In this document: positions 6,466-13,745 of the stretch, piece by piece
Layout: each line of letters begins with the position of its first letter
Numbering within the stretch: position 1 is the first letter of the stretch
From: Chitinispirillales bacterium
Lineage (GTDB): Bacteria; Fibrobacterota; Chitinivibrionia; Chitinivibrionales; Chitinispirillaceae
Length of the DNA: 14,005 nucleotides
Assembly (NCBI GenBank): GCA_031254445.1
Contig: JAIRUL010000285.1
Span: forward strand, 1-14,005
Reading direction: 5' to 3'
Program-made: the position numbers and the translations under genes
The notes under the pieces: generated by a model
What the model saw: only the letters and a program-made list of their open reading frames with translations
What the model was told of the DNA's origin: nothing
The model's database searches: none

Positions 6466-8145
6466 TCAACCCCTGTTTCTCAATAATTCTCTCGCGTGTT
6501 TGACCGTAATTTCAGATTCACCGCCCAGCATTCTTGCTATTTCTGTTGTGCGGGCGTCGATTCCTAACGGTACGACCTCGGTTACCGTTCTGCCGCCTAT
6601 GGTCTTTTTTGTTACTAAATAATGATGGTCTGCGGAGGAGGCTATCTGGTGTAGGTGGGATATGCATAATACTTGGTGCGTTGACGATAGTGAATAGAGC
6701 GCTTTCGCCACCTCTTTGGCTAAAACGCCGCCTATGCCGGTGTCTATCTCGTCGAATATCAGTACCGGTATCTCGTCCTGCTCCGCTAATATGGACTTGA
6801 CGGCGAGCATTAGCCGCGAGACCTCGCCGCCGGAGGCGGTCTTTGCAAGCGGCAGGTGCGGTTCGCCAGGGTTTGTCCTAACTAAGAAGCGTATCTCCTC
6901 CATGCCTTTTGGCGCCGGTTCGGCTGTAGGCGTTAGCGCGGTTTTCCACTCGCCGCCGTTAAACCCTAAAAGCTCCATGCGTCGCGTTACCTCCCTGTCG
7001 AATTCCGAGAGGGCGCTTTTTCTCGCGGCGGTTAGGGCGGACGCGGCGGCGACGCATAAATTGCGCGCTTTTTCGGCATTTTTTTGTAATGCTTCGATGT
7101 CGGCGTCGGTATTGTTAAGCAACGAAAGATTCTTTGCCAACTGTTCCTTTTTGTCAATCAGCTCGTTTATGCCGCAAGAATCCTTCTTTTTGAGCCGCTG
7201 TATCTTCGCAAGCCGCGCATTTATCTCCTCCATCCTGCCTTGAGGGCCGCCGCCCATCGTCTCGATGTATTTGCTGCAAAATAAATCCAAGTCCGAGCAG
7301 GTTGATAGGACAGACTCCAATTCTCCGATATACGGGGCGACCGATGGATCGTATTTGCTTAGGGTCTCCAAATGGCGCTTTATCTGCGCCAATTTTTTTG
7401 GTATCGACGCGCCGCCGCCATCCGTTTCAGCCGAGCCCATCAGAACTAAAATCTCTTTCGCGCACTCCGAGCGTTGCGCCGATGTTGACAGGAGGGAGAG
7501 CTCCTGTTCAAGCGTTTCGTCTTCGCCCCTCTGCGGGTCGAGCGCGGATAACTCCCTAAATTGAAACTCCAAAACATCCCTTTTGTCGGCGAGCTCCCGC
7601 GCGGCCCTCTGCGCGTCGTGCAGCTCCTGCTTCGCCGCGGAGAACGCGTTGTACAGAAACGCGTAAGCGCTCCGTGCCTCGTAGGTCTGCGGCAGGGCGT
7701 CCACAATATCGACATGGGCCTCCTCGTTTAAGAGCGACTGGTGCTGGTGCTGCCCGTGCAGGTCTATCAATAGGTCGCCAAGGGATTTGAGGGACGAGAG
7801 GGGGAGGGGTATTTGGTTGACGAGTATCTTGTTCTTGCCCGCCCGCGAAATGTTGCGGCGGATGATGAGGCAGCCCTCGTCGGTTTCAATGCCCGCCTCT
7901 TTCAAGAAACGTTGCAGCTTAGGGCGAAAGTTCTCAATTTCCAAACACCCGCAAACCTCCGCGTCGTCGCACCCGCTCCTTATCATCTCCGACGACGCCC
8001 GCTCGCCGAGCAAGAGCCCTATTGCGCCGATGAGAATAGACTTTCCCGCGCCTGTCTCGCCGGTGAAGACGGTGAAGCCGCCCTCGAAGCCTAGAGTTAG
8101 GTTCTCTATTAGCGCAAGGTTTTTTATGCGAAGCTCGCGGATCAT
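6466..8145 (-). CDS. recN: DNA repair ATPase RecN
   Basis: RecN is an SMC-like cytoplasmic ATPase that acts at double-strand breaks with RecA. The 559-aa length is normal for the family. Visible landmarks: N-terminal MIRELRIKNLALI, Walker A GETGAGKS (29-36), DLHGQHQHQSLL (128-139), a central coiled-coil region about 155-390 broken near 300, the ABC signature TASGGEVSR (436-444), Walker B VLIFDE (461-466) with DTGIGG after it, and the SHLHQIAS switch region (496-503). All ATPase motifs are intact. The ATG directly abuts the TAG of the EPSPS-like gene, and AGGA lies about 10 nt upstream inside it, so translation is probably coupled. It ends the minus-strand cluster. A repair gene at the end of an aromatic amino acid cluster is probably a convenience of transcription, not a shared pathway. 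Confidence 0.96.
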   Translation of the reverse strand: MIRELRIKNLALIENLTLGFEGGFTVFTGETGAGKSILIGAIGLLLGERASSEMIRSGCDDAEVCGCLEIENFRPKLQRFLKEAGIETDEGCLIIRRNISRAGKNKILVNQIPLPLSSLKSLGDLLIDLHGQHQHQSLLNEEAHVDIVDALPQTYEARSAYAFLYNAFSAAKQELHDAQRAARELADKRDVLEFQFRELSALDPQRGEDETLEQELSLLSTSAQRSECAKEILVLMGSAETDGGGASIPKKLAQIKRHLETLSKYDPSVAPYIGELESVLSTCSDLDLFCSKYIETMGGGPQGRMEEINARLAKIQRLKKKDSCGINELIDKKEQLAKNLSLLNNTDADIEALQKNAEKARNLCVAAASALTAARKSALSEFDREVTRRMELLGFNGGEWKTALTPTAEPAPKGMEEIRFLVRTNPGEPHLPLAKTASGGEVSRLMLAVKSILAEQDEIPVLIFDEIDTGIGGVLAKEVAKALYSLSSTHQVLCISHLHQIASSADHHYLVTKKTIGGRTVTEVVPLGIDARTTEIARMLGGESEITVKHARELLRNRG

Positions 8146-9675
8146 CTATTTGTTCCTAAATTCGCAAATTTCGTTTATCAGTTTTTCAAACTCCGGCCAC
8201 CGCGCCACGATGAAGTCGTCCGCTACCGACGTCTTCCCGACGCACCTAAGCCCCGCCGCGCAGAACGCGGCGGCGATATGCGCGGGCAGCGCCTCCGGCA
8301 TATCGAAGCCGTCGAACTCCTTCGCCCCCTCAACGACGATGCCGTCAGGCATCTCGCCGTGGCGCACGCCCAAGGGGCGCAGGGACTGCTCAAGCTGGCC
8401 TATCCCGTCCGGCTCGAAGAGGCGCAGCGCCGCCATGTCCCGAAAAATGGACTTGCCATCGGCGAAAGCGGCCGCGACGGTAATGCTTGGGAGGTGGCCC
8501 AAGAATTGATACATAGGGATACAGCGAATCTTGCGGCCAGCGTATTCGGATTTTTGGATGGTGACGGATCCGGCGTTTCCAAAGGCGGTTTTTGAGTTTT
8601 CTTTGGCGTTGATTTTTCCGCCCATCTTTTTTACGAACGATATCGTTTGCATAGCCCAAGATTCCAAGGGGACGTTCGTCAGCTCCAAATCGCCTTTACT
8701 GACGAGAGTCTTTGCGGCGATTAAGGCGGCGGCCAAAATCTCGTCGCCCGGGACCGCGATATCAAGCACGGCAGCCGTATCGGCGCAACGCGCTTGTTTG
8801 CCGCAATCGCCGCCGGATCCGCCGGCAACGTTTTCCGATGCGTTCACATTCTCGTCATCACCGCCGGCAACGCGTTCCGATGCGTTGACGCCGCCGATAG
8901 GTTCGCCGTCCCCGTGCCCGCCGGCATTGCCCACGCCGCCCGGAAAGTCAGGGTCGACGCTAAACGTTTGGCTCTGCGTTGACGCGCTCCGCTGCCTGCC
9001 CTGCAAAAATCTCATCCGCTTCGACATTAGCCCCTCCTCGCCCTCCGTCGCGCAGAGCTTTGCGCTCAGGGCGAACCCGAAAGCGCCGGCTAATTTGCGC
9101 AGCGGGGTTGACAAGCTGTAGTCGACGATAGAGAACGTAAGCCTCTCCCTCTTGCCGAAGAGAAACGCTAAGAGGGCCGCGCAGTCGTCCTCGCTAGGGC
9201 ACGAACCCTCCGCTATCCCGTTGTCAAAATAGGCCGCCCGCAGCCCGACAGCCTCCGCGCGGTCAATGTTGACGGGCTCTACGGTGACGCCCACCCTCTT
9301 CGCCTGCGCGGTGAAGTCTAGGAGCTGCATCTGCGTAGCCGACTTCATCGCCACCGTCTTGCCCATCCCAAGGCCCATGAAGAGGTAGATCACGCGGTAG
9401 GGGATCAGCGAGTCGGGGAGCGATAGAAGAAGCGCGGGGTCGCCGCCGCCGTTTGATTTGGGCGATATTGAGAGCGCCCCGCCGCTCAATTCTATTGCCG
9501 CGTGGCCGCTTAACGAGCGGACGATGTCGTCGACTACATCGCTCCTGCTAACCCCGCCGACACGAACGCAACGCCCCGCCGCGCACGCGCCGAGCGCGGC
9601 CATGAAGAGTAGGTCGGGCGATACGGGAAGAGTAATTTTTCCTTGAATGCTCTTTGCCGGGCGTAAATTTATCAT
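8146..9675 (-). CDS. EPSP-synthase-like protein lacking the catalytic residues
   Basis: The 509-aa protein follows the fold pattern of 3-phosphoshikimate 1-carboxyvinyltransferase (AroA): N-terminal QGKITLP and DVVDDIVRSL, a mid-region G-LGMGK, and a C-terminal LEQSLRPLG, DGIVVEG and RWPEFEKL. The active-site signatures are altered: PGSKS is PVSPD (17-21, so Lys22 and Ser23 equivalents are lost); the GNAGT loop is missing though an Arg (R94) may remain; R-x-KE-x-DR reads RLFEPDG (418-424); DHR reads AHI (465-467); and the late Lys before FP is Ala491. A Gly/Asn/Ser-rich insert at about 222-300 makes it about 75 residues longer than usual and includes a repeated 14-residue unit. The frame is intact, so it seems maintained. 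It may be a pseudoenzyme, a regulator or an enzyme with a new substrate. It follows tyrA after a 360-nt repeat region and abuts recN. Confidence 0.8.
   Translation of the reverse strand: MINLRPAKSIQGKITLPVSPDLLFMAALGACAAGRCVRVGGVSRSDVVDDIVRSLSGHAAIELSGGALSISPKSNGGGDPALLLSLPDSLIPYRVIYLFMGLGMGKTVAMKSATQMQLLDFTAQAKRVGVTVEPVNIDRAEAVGLRAAYFDNGIAEGSCPSEDDCAALLAFLFGKRERLTFSIVDYSLSTPLRKLAGAFGFALSAKLCATEGEEGLMSKRMRFLQGRQRSASTQSQTFSVDPDFPGGVGNAGGHGDGEPIGGVNASERVAGGDDENVNASENVAGGSGGDCGKQARCADTAAVLDIAVPGDEILAAALIAAKTLVSKGDLELTNVPLESWAMQTISFVKKMGGKINAKENSKTAFGNAGSVTIQKSEYAGRKIRCIPMYQFLGHLPSITVAAAFADGKSIFRDMAALRLFEPDGIGQLEQSLRPLGVRHGEMPDGIVVEGAKEFDGFDMPEALPAHIAAAFCAAGLRCVGKTSVADDFIVARWPEFEKLINEICEFRNK
8819..8889 (-). 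repeat. 42-nt imperfect tandem repeat inside the EPSPS-like gene
   Basis: Two copies of a 29-nt segment (8819-8847 and 8861-8889) differ at only a few bases and are offset by exactly 42 nt, keeping the frame. They encode two NASE-x-VAGG units in the disordered insert, which suggests growth of the insert by slippage or duplication. Confidence 0.75.
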
Positions 9676-9694
9676 TATGGGTTGCCATCCTTAA

Positions 9695-9774
9695 ATAAAA
9701 GTCAAATTCTTTAAATCTTTTTCAGACGAAGCCTATAAAAGTCAAATTTTTTAAATCTTTTTCAGACGAAGCCT
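9695..9774. repeat. 40-nt tandem repeat with inverted cores (copy pair 2)
   Basis: Two tandem 40-nt units (9695-9734 and 9735-9774) differ at one base. Each ends with the reverse complement of the dispersed 22-nt core (9713-9734 and 9753-9774). Both carry TTGACT on the minus strand, which could serve as a -35 box towards the EPSPS-like gene, but no good -10 follows. With only two units it is not a CRISPR array. Confidence 0.85.
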
Positions 9775-9938
9775 ACGGCTTCATAACGTGTGGCGCAGAG
9801 CCGCCACACAACGTCAAAATCAACATCAACATCAAAACCGTCCACACCGCCGCCTTTGACTTTGACGTTGACTTTGTGTGGCGGCTTTAGCCGCCACACG
9901 TTATGAAGCCGTAGGCTTCGTCTGAAAAAGATTTAAAA
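9749..9938. mobile_element. MITE-like palindromic element, 47-bp perfect inverted arms
   Basis: Positions 9749-9795 and 9892-9938 are perfect inverted repeats of 47 bp. The inner 96 nt continue the symmetry imperfectly: each arm has its own hairpin, GTGTGGCG/CGCCACAC with a 6-nt loop at 9788-9809 and a 10-bp stem GTGTGGCGGC/GCCGCCACAC with a 4-nt loop at 9876-9899. The arms include the palindrome GAAGCC-GTA-GGCTTC and one copy each of the dispersed core. There is no reading frame for a transposase. It could be a non-autonomous transposable element or a structured intergenic repeat. It splits the aromatic cluster between tyrA and the EPSPS-like gene and might halt or process the transcript, although no U-tract follows either hairpin. 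Confidence 0.65.
9811..9877. repeat. Hexamer-type simple repeats at the centre of the palindrome
   Basis: 9811-9840 reads as five degenerate hexamers of the AACATC type. 9854-9877 reads as four of the TTTGAC type (TTTGAC, TTTGAC, GTTGAC, TTTGTG). The two tracts are partly complementary, so they lengthen the potential stem. Confidence 0.6.
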
Positions 9939-10010
9939 GACTTTGATTTTAAAGCCTTCGTCTGAAAAAGATTTTAAAGAGTTTTATTTTTGGGCCTTCG
10001 GCCTACGGTC
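9913..10010. repeat. Dispersed repeat, paired cores (copy pair 3), with a GGCC hairpin
   Basis: Cores lie at 9913-9934 (exact) and 9953-9974 (one mismatch), 40 nt apart and in the same orientation as the pair at the left edge of the window. A short hairpin GGCC-TTC-GGCC (9993-10003) follows, close to the stop of tyrA at 10036. On the minus strand it is followed by an A-rich, not U-rich, tract, so it does not look like an intrinsic terminator. Together with the MITE-like element this fills the 360-nt gap 9676-10035. Confidence 0.75.
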
Positions 10011-10035
10011 TCAGGCTATTCCCGTCCCCAATACG

Positions 10036-10899
10036 TCAACCCATAGATTTCCGCACTTTTCTGGCCGCCTCGAAGCTCTCCCTCAGCCCGTCGTTCGCCA
10101 AAAGCAGCTTCATATCGTTTAAAATCTTTATGTACGAATCTATTAGCGGCAGGATCGCCTCCTTGTTGGTGGAGAAGATATCGTGCCAGATATCGTACTT
10201 CGACGCGGCGATCCGCGTCATGTCCCTGAACCCGCCGGCGGCTAGCGACAGCGTCTCCGGTATAAGCTTTCCGCGCTCGCTCGCGCACTGCACAAGCGCG
10301 CTCGCTAAGATGTGCGGCAGGTGGCTCACCGCGGCGACTACCGCGTCATGCGTCTCCGCGTCTAATACCACAGTGCGGCAACCTAGAAAAGCGCGTAAAA
10401 AATCGGCGAGCGTGTTGACAATATGCGTGTCGCCGCTATTTGTTGGCGTCAACGCGTACACGGCGTCTCTAAACAAATTCGGATCGCTCGCGCCCGGCCC
10501 GCTCTTCTCCGACCCCGCCATTGGGTGGCCGCCCACAAACCTGACGTGCGGCGGCAAGTATTCCTTAGCCGCGCCTACAATAACCCTTTTTGTGCTGCCG
10601 ATGTCGGTAACGACAAGCCCGCGCGGCAACTCCATCCCCCCAAGCTCCCTTATCGCGCCTACAATCGCGAGGATGGGGGAGCAGAGGATAAGCAAATCCG
10701 TTTGCCGGATAACCGCCGGCAAGCCGGAATACGGATACCCCTCGTCAATCAACCCGCGCCCTAAGGCAACCTTCAACCCGCTTTCCGACGAGAGGCCGAT
10801 AATCTTGCCGCCAAACCCAGACTGCCTGAGCGCCGCGCCGATAGACCCGCCGAGAAGCCCAACGCTGTATATCGCCACCGTTTTAGGATTGTACGCCAT
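10036..10899 (-). CDS. tyrA: Prephenate dehydrogenase
   Basis: TyrA oxidatively decarboxylates prephenate to 4-hydroxyphenylpyruvate with NAD(P)+ on the way to tyrosine. The 287-aa length is typical of the single-domain form without ACT or mutase fusion. The N-terminal Rossmann fold shows VAIYSVGLLGGSIG (8-21); the usual first Gly is Ser12, a mild departure. Further motifs are TDIGSTK (98-104), GGHPMAGSEKSG (123-134, His125), HDAVVAAVSHLPH (184-196) and GFRDMTRIAASKYDIW (223-238). All are characteristic, so activity is likely. The ATG directly abuts the TGA of the chorismate mutase gene, so the two consecutive steps chorismate to prephenate to hydroxyphenylpyruvate appear translationally coupled. 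No ACT-type feedback domain is present. Confidence 0.94.
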   Translation of the reverse strand: MAYNPKTVAIYSVGLLGGSIGAALRQSGFGGKIIGLSSESGLKVALGRGLIDEGYPYSGLPAVIRQTDLLILCSPILAIVGAIRELGGMELPRGLVVTDIGSTKRVIVGAAKEYLPPHVRFVGGHPMAGSEKSGPGASDPNLFRDAVYALTPTNSGDTHIVNTLADFLRAFLGCRTVVLDAETHDAVVAAVSHLPHILASALVQCASERGKLIPETLSLAAGGFRDMTRIAASKYDIWHDIFSTNKEAILPLIDSYIKILNDMKLLLANDGLRESFEAARKVRKSMG

Positions 10900-11640
10900 T
10901 CACGCCCGCCCCAGCAAATACAACACCTGCCCCTGCTTCGTAAGCGGAATCAAAAAATCCTTATAGTACACTATAATAGGCTCCGGCCTAACTCTATGCC
11001 GCACCGACGCGTTGACTTTCGCCTGTAGGTTCTTCACTTTCGCTTTCACGCGGTCGGATATCCGCTTCTCTACGTCCTTGCGCGTTAGCCGCTCCAAGAT
11101 CGCGTCGCGGTCGCGCGCCTCGATAAGCGCCGTGTAACCCTCCGTGTCCGCGCGAAACTTGCTCTCGGCAACGTACATCGCCCCGTAATGCAGGCGCCTT
11201 GAGATCGCTTGCAGGGCGTAGACGTCGTGCTCCACGCTAGAACCGTATTGGCCGTCGTCGCCAGCGGGGCAGACGTTCGGTAAGAGCAGCCTGTAGCTGC
11301 TCGCCACCGCTTGCGTCAGGTTTATCGCGTCGTAGTCGCGCATACGGATGCCGGTATCGGGGAGGTTCACCTCGCGCTGCGGCTTGGGGAGGTCTTTCGT
11401 GAACGGCCTCTCCTCGGGCACGCAGAAGCGCCCGAAGCGCGCGTCCATCTCCTCGTGGGCGCGCAGGCGCAGCTCGAAGAGCGAGCTCGTCTCGCCGCCA
11501 AAAAAACAGCTCATCCCCGGCAGGTAGGCGGCATCGTTCGCATGCCACTGCGCGCGGTCGATGATGCGGTGGATTATTGTCTCCTCAAGCGCCTCAAGGC
11601 GCGAGGCTATCGCGTCAAGATTTAGTTCCGGTTCCGCCAT
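10900..11640 (-). CDS. Chorismate mutase, AroQ-beta (eukaryotic, yeast Aro7-like) type
   Basis: The enzyme converts chorismate to prephenate. At 246 aa it has the length and sequence of the all-helical eukaryotic class, not the ~90-aa bacterial AroQ-alpha. Matches to yeast Aro7 by eye: LNLDAI...LEETIIHRIIDRA (6-30), YGSSVEHD (132-139, at the yeast allosteric GS site), AISRRLHYG (145-153), VAESKF (157-162), LTRKDVEKRI (185-194) and PLTKQGQVLYLL (232-243). Apparent active-site equivalents are R149, K161, E191 and T234. Departures are Gln238 for Glu246 (the residue that sets the acid pH optimum in yeast), Ala12 at Arg16 with Arg14 nearby, and one extra residue between R149 and K161. The gene overlaps trpA by 26 nt and abuts tyrA, so it supplies TyrA directly. 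Bacterial members of this class are uncommon; horizontal gain is possible. Confidence 0.88.
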   Translation of the reverse strand: MAEPELNLDAIASRLEALEETIIHRIIDRAQWHANDAAYLPGMSCFFGGETSSLFELRLRAHEEMDARFGRFCVPEERPFTKDLPKPQREVNLPDTGIRMRDYDAINLTQAVASSYRLLLPNVCPAGDDGQYGSSVEHDVYALQAISRRLHYGAMYVAESKFRADTEGYTALIEARDRDAILERLTRKDVEKRISDRVKAKVKNLQAKVNASVRHRVRPEPIIVYYKDFLIPLTKQGQVLYLLGRA

Positions 11641-12436
11641 ATGTCCCCGCTTTGAACGCCCTCACCCTTTTTTTCAGTATGCCGTACGGATTCCGTCCGG
11701 CCAGCGCGGCTTTCTCTATCTCGCTCACGAGCGCGCTGCCCACGATCACCCCCTGCGCGCCGGCCCTTGTTGTCTCGCGCACGTGTTCCGGCGTCGATAT
11801 GCCGAAGCCCACCGCAGCCGGTTTGTCCGTCGTGGCGCGTATCCGCGCAAGAGTCGCTTTTACCGATGCGCTGAGCGTGGCGTCTACCCCCGTGATCCCA
11901 GGGCGGCTCACCACGTACACGAACGAGTCCACGCGGCTGCAAATGTAGCGCAGCCTCTCGTTAGGCGTCAGCTCGCTCACTATGAACACGCGCCCGATGC
12001 CGTGCCTGCCCATCGCCATCCTAAGCTCCCGCGTCTCCTCCGGCGGCATATCGGCGACCAAAATGCTGTCGATTCCGGCCCGCGCGGCTTTCCTGCAAAA
12101 CGCTTCGCACCCTAAATGGGCAACCGTATTCGCATAAGTCAACAAACCTATCGGGATGTCCGTAAACGCGCGTATCTCCTTTATCAATGAAAAAAAGAGC
12201 GCGTGGCTAAACCCATGCCTCAAAGCCCGCTGCGCCGCCCGCTGGTTTACCGGCCCGTCGGCGACAGGGTCGGAGAACGGGTACCCGATTTCAAGCACGT
12301 CCGCGCCGCCGTCCACGTAGGCCCTGATTACCTCTAGGAACGCTTCGGGATCAGGGTCGCCGGCAACCGCAAACGGAATGAACGCGGCCTCGCCGCGCGA
12401 TTTAACGCTCTTGAACGCCGCCTCGTACCGGGTCAT
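11615..12436 (-). CDS. trpA: Tryptophan synthase alpha chain
   Basis: TrpA cleaves indole-3-glycerol phosphate to indole and glyceraldehyde-3-phosphate and passes indole to TrpB within the alpha2-beta2 complex. The 273-aa length is normal. The family signature LEIGYPFSDPVADGP (48-62) holds catalytic Glu49 and Asp60 at the same numbers as in the enteric enzyme. GLLTYANTV (97-105), ADMPPEE (128-134), SRPGITG (183-189) and VGFGIST (213-219) are the expected barrel and phosphate-binding segments. The ATG overlaps the stop of a 36-codon frame (ATGA), and the gene's end overlaps the chorismate mutase start by 26 nt. No frameshift or lost residue was seen. Confidence 0.97.
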   Translation of the reverse strand: MTRYEAAFKSVKSRGEAAFIPFAVAGDPDPEAFLEVIRAYVDGGADVLEIGYPFSDPVADGPVNQRAAQRALRHGFSHALFFSLIKEIRAFTDIPIGLLTYANTVAHLGCEAFCRKAARAGIDSILVADMPPEETRELRMAMGRHGIGRVFIVSELTPNERLRYICSRVDSFVYVVSRPGITGVDATLSASVKATLARIRATTDKPAAVGFGISTPEHVRETTRAGAQGVIVGSALVSEIEKAALAGRNPYGILKKRVRAFKAGTYGGTGTKS

Positions 12437-12543
12437 TGTATTGCCGCCCCCGCGCGCTTAGATTTTGAGTTGATGCCGCCCGCCCATGCGGTTGTTTCGT
12501 GATGCCTGCCTGCGGTATTGATGATTTTACGGCGCTTGCTCAT
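12433..12543 (-). CDS. Possible 36-aa basic peptide bridging trpB and trpA
   Basis: The 103-nt gap between trpB and trpA is fully spanned by one 36-codon frame. Its ATG overlaps the trpB stop (ATGA) and its TGA overlaps the trpA ATG (ATGA). The peptide begins [15 protein letters not shown] and is basic, with a single Trp (residue 20), so it is not a Trp-rich attenuator leader. Two 4-nt overlaps at once are unlikely by chance and suggest that ribosomes pass from trpB to trpA through it. Whether the peptide has a function or only carries the coupling is unknown. No family is recognised. Confidence 0.4.
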   Translation of the reverse strand: MSKRRKIINTAGRHHETTAWAGGINSKSKRAGAAIQ

Positions 12544-13745
12544 GATGCCGCCCCTCCCAGAAATTTCGCTACCGAATCAATGTCCTTGTCCCCGCGCCCC
12601 GAAAGGTTTATCACCACGACCGACCCTTTCTTCATCTTCCCCGCATTCTTGATGGCGTACGCCACCGCGTGAGACGACTCGAGCGCCGGGATTATCCCCT
12701 CGCATTCGCACAACGCCTTGAACGCGCCCACCGCCTCCTTGTCCGTCGCATACGTGTACGCCGCCCGCCCGCTTTCGAATAGGTGCGAGTGCTCCGGCCC
12801 CACGGCGCTGTAGTCGAGCCCCGCCGAGACAGAGTGCGTGTTCGATATCTGCCCGTCCTTATCCTGCAAAACGTAAGAGTAAGACCCGTGCAGTATCCCC
12901 GGCCTCGAATTCGCAGACGGCGTGAGCCTCGCCGCGTGCTCTGCCCCGCGCAACCCGCGCCCCCCGGCCTCGACCCCCACAAGCTTAACGCCCGCATCCT
13001 TGATAAACGCGCTAAAAATCCCGATGGCGTTCGACCCGCCGCCCACGCAGGCCACGACCTCGTCCGGCAGCTTCCCCGCCGCCGCCTTCACCTGCGCGCG
13101 GCACTCCCGCCCGATTACGGATTGAAAATCCCTCACTATAGTAGGAAACGGATGCGGCCCGAGCGCCGACCCGAAAGCGTAGTGCGTGTCGCGCACCGTG
13201 CGCGTCCAGTCGCGCATCGCCTCGTTCACGGCGTCCTTGAGGGTCTTGCCGCCGCTTGGCACCGGCACGACCCGCGCGCCGAGCAGGTTCATGCGGAAGA
13301 CGTTCGGCAACTGCCGCTCCATGTCCACCGTCCCCATAAAGATGTCGCACTCCATCCCGAGGAGCGCCGCCGCCGTGGCCGTGGCCACGCCGTGCTGCCC
13401 CGCCCCCGTCTCCGCGATGAGCCGCCCCTTGCCCATGAAGCGCGCGAGGAGCGCCTGCCCCAGCGCGTTCGTGATCTTGTGCGCGCCCGTGTGGTTCAAA
13501 TCCTCGCGCTTGAGGAACACCCGCGCCCGCCCCCCCAAACGCTTGCCCAGGTTCACCGCCTCGTAAAGCGGCGTCGCCCGCCCGCAGTAGGTTTCAAGCA
13601 GCCGCGCATACTCCGCCTGCCACCGCTCGTCCGCCCGAAAACGCCCGTAAGCCTCCCACGCCTCCGCCAAGGCCGGCATCAGCGTTTCCGGCGCAAACGC
13701 CCCGCCGAACCGCCCGAAATAACCCCTGTTTGCTCTTGCGCCCAT
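12540..13745 (-). CDS. trpB: Tryptophan synthase beta chain
   Basis: TrpB is the PLP enzyme that joins indole and serine to make tryptophan. From the proposed ATG at 13745 the protein has 401 aa, the normal length of the TrpB1 type. The frame stays open to an ATG at 13880, but the extra 45 residues resemble no TrpB and have biased composition. In the shorter numbering it begins [17 protein letters not shown], and shows [10 protein letters not shown] with PLP Lys90, ETGAGQHG with Glu112, GGGSNA (235-240, phosphate binding) and SGRGDKD (382-388). All catalytic groups are present. No strong ribosome site lies before 13745, so the start is likely but not certain. It is the first gene of the minus-strand cluster seen here; upstream trp genes (trpE, D, C, F) are not in the window. 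Confidence 0.96.
   Translation of the reverse strand: MGARANRGYFGRFGGAFAPETLMPALAEAWEAYGRFRADERWQAEYARLLETYCGRATPLYEAVNLGKRLGGRARVFLKREDLNHTGAHKITNALGQALLARFMGKGRLIAETGAGQHGVATATAAALLGMECDIFMGTVDMERQLPNVFRMNLLGARVVPVPSGGKTLKDAVNEAMRDWTRTVRDTHYAFGSALGPHPFPTIVRDFQSVIGRECRAQVKAAAGKLPDEVVACVGGGSNAIGIFSAFIKDAGVKLVGVEAGGRGLRGAEHAARLTPSANSRPGILHGSYSYVLQDKDGQISNTHSVSAGLDYSAVGPEHSHLFESGRAAYTYATDKEAVGAFKALCECEGIIPALESSHAVAYAIKNAGKMKKGSVVVINLSGRGDKDIDSVAKFLGGAAS

Noticed and set aside
7787-8509. Plus-strand frame of 240 codons opposite recN and the EPSPS-like gene
   Set aside because: Crosses the junction of two confident minus-strand genes and has biased composition.
8531-9121. Plus-strand frame of 196 codons opposite the EPSPS-like gene
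   Set aside because: Ser/Pro/Ala-rich antisense frame without a start signal; the minus frame continues well beyond it on both sides and carries the AroA pattern.
9695-9774. Two near-identical 40-nt units as a CRISPR array
   Set aside because: The units are directly adjacent with no unique spacers, only two are present, and no cas gene is near.
9788-9899. The GTGTGGCG hairpins as rho-independent terminators
   Set aside because: The stems are strong but no run of U follows them on either strand.
7-9974. The CGTCTGAA word as a Neisseria-type DNA uptake sequence
   Set aside because: The flanking bases differ (TTCGTCTGAA, not GCCGTCTGAA) and all copies belong to one longer repeat; the gene content does not suggest Neisseria.
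10130-10966. Long plus-strand frame (278 codons) opposite tyrA and the mutase end
   Set aside because: It has no recognisable domain and spans two confident minus-strand genes; a shadow.
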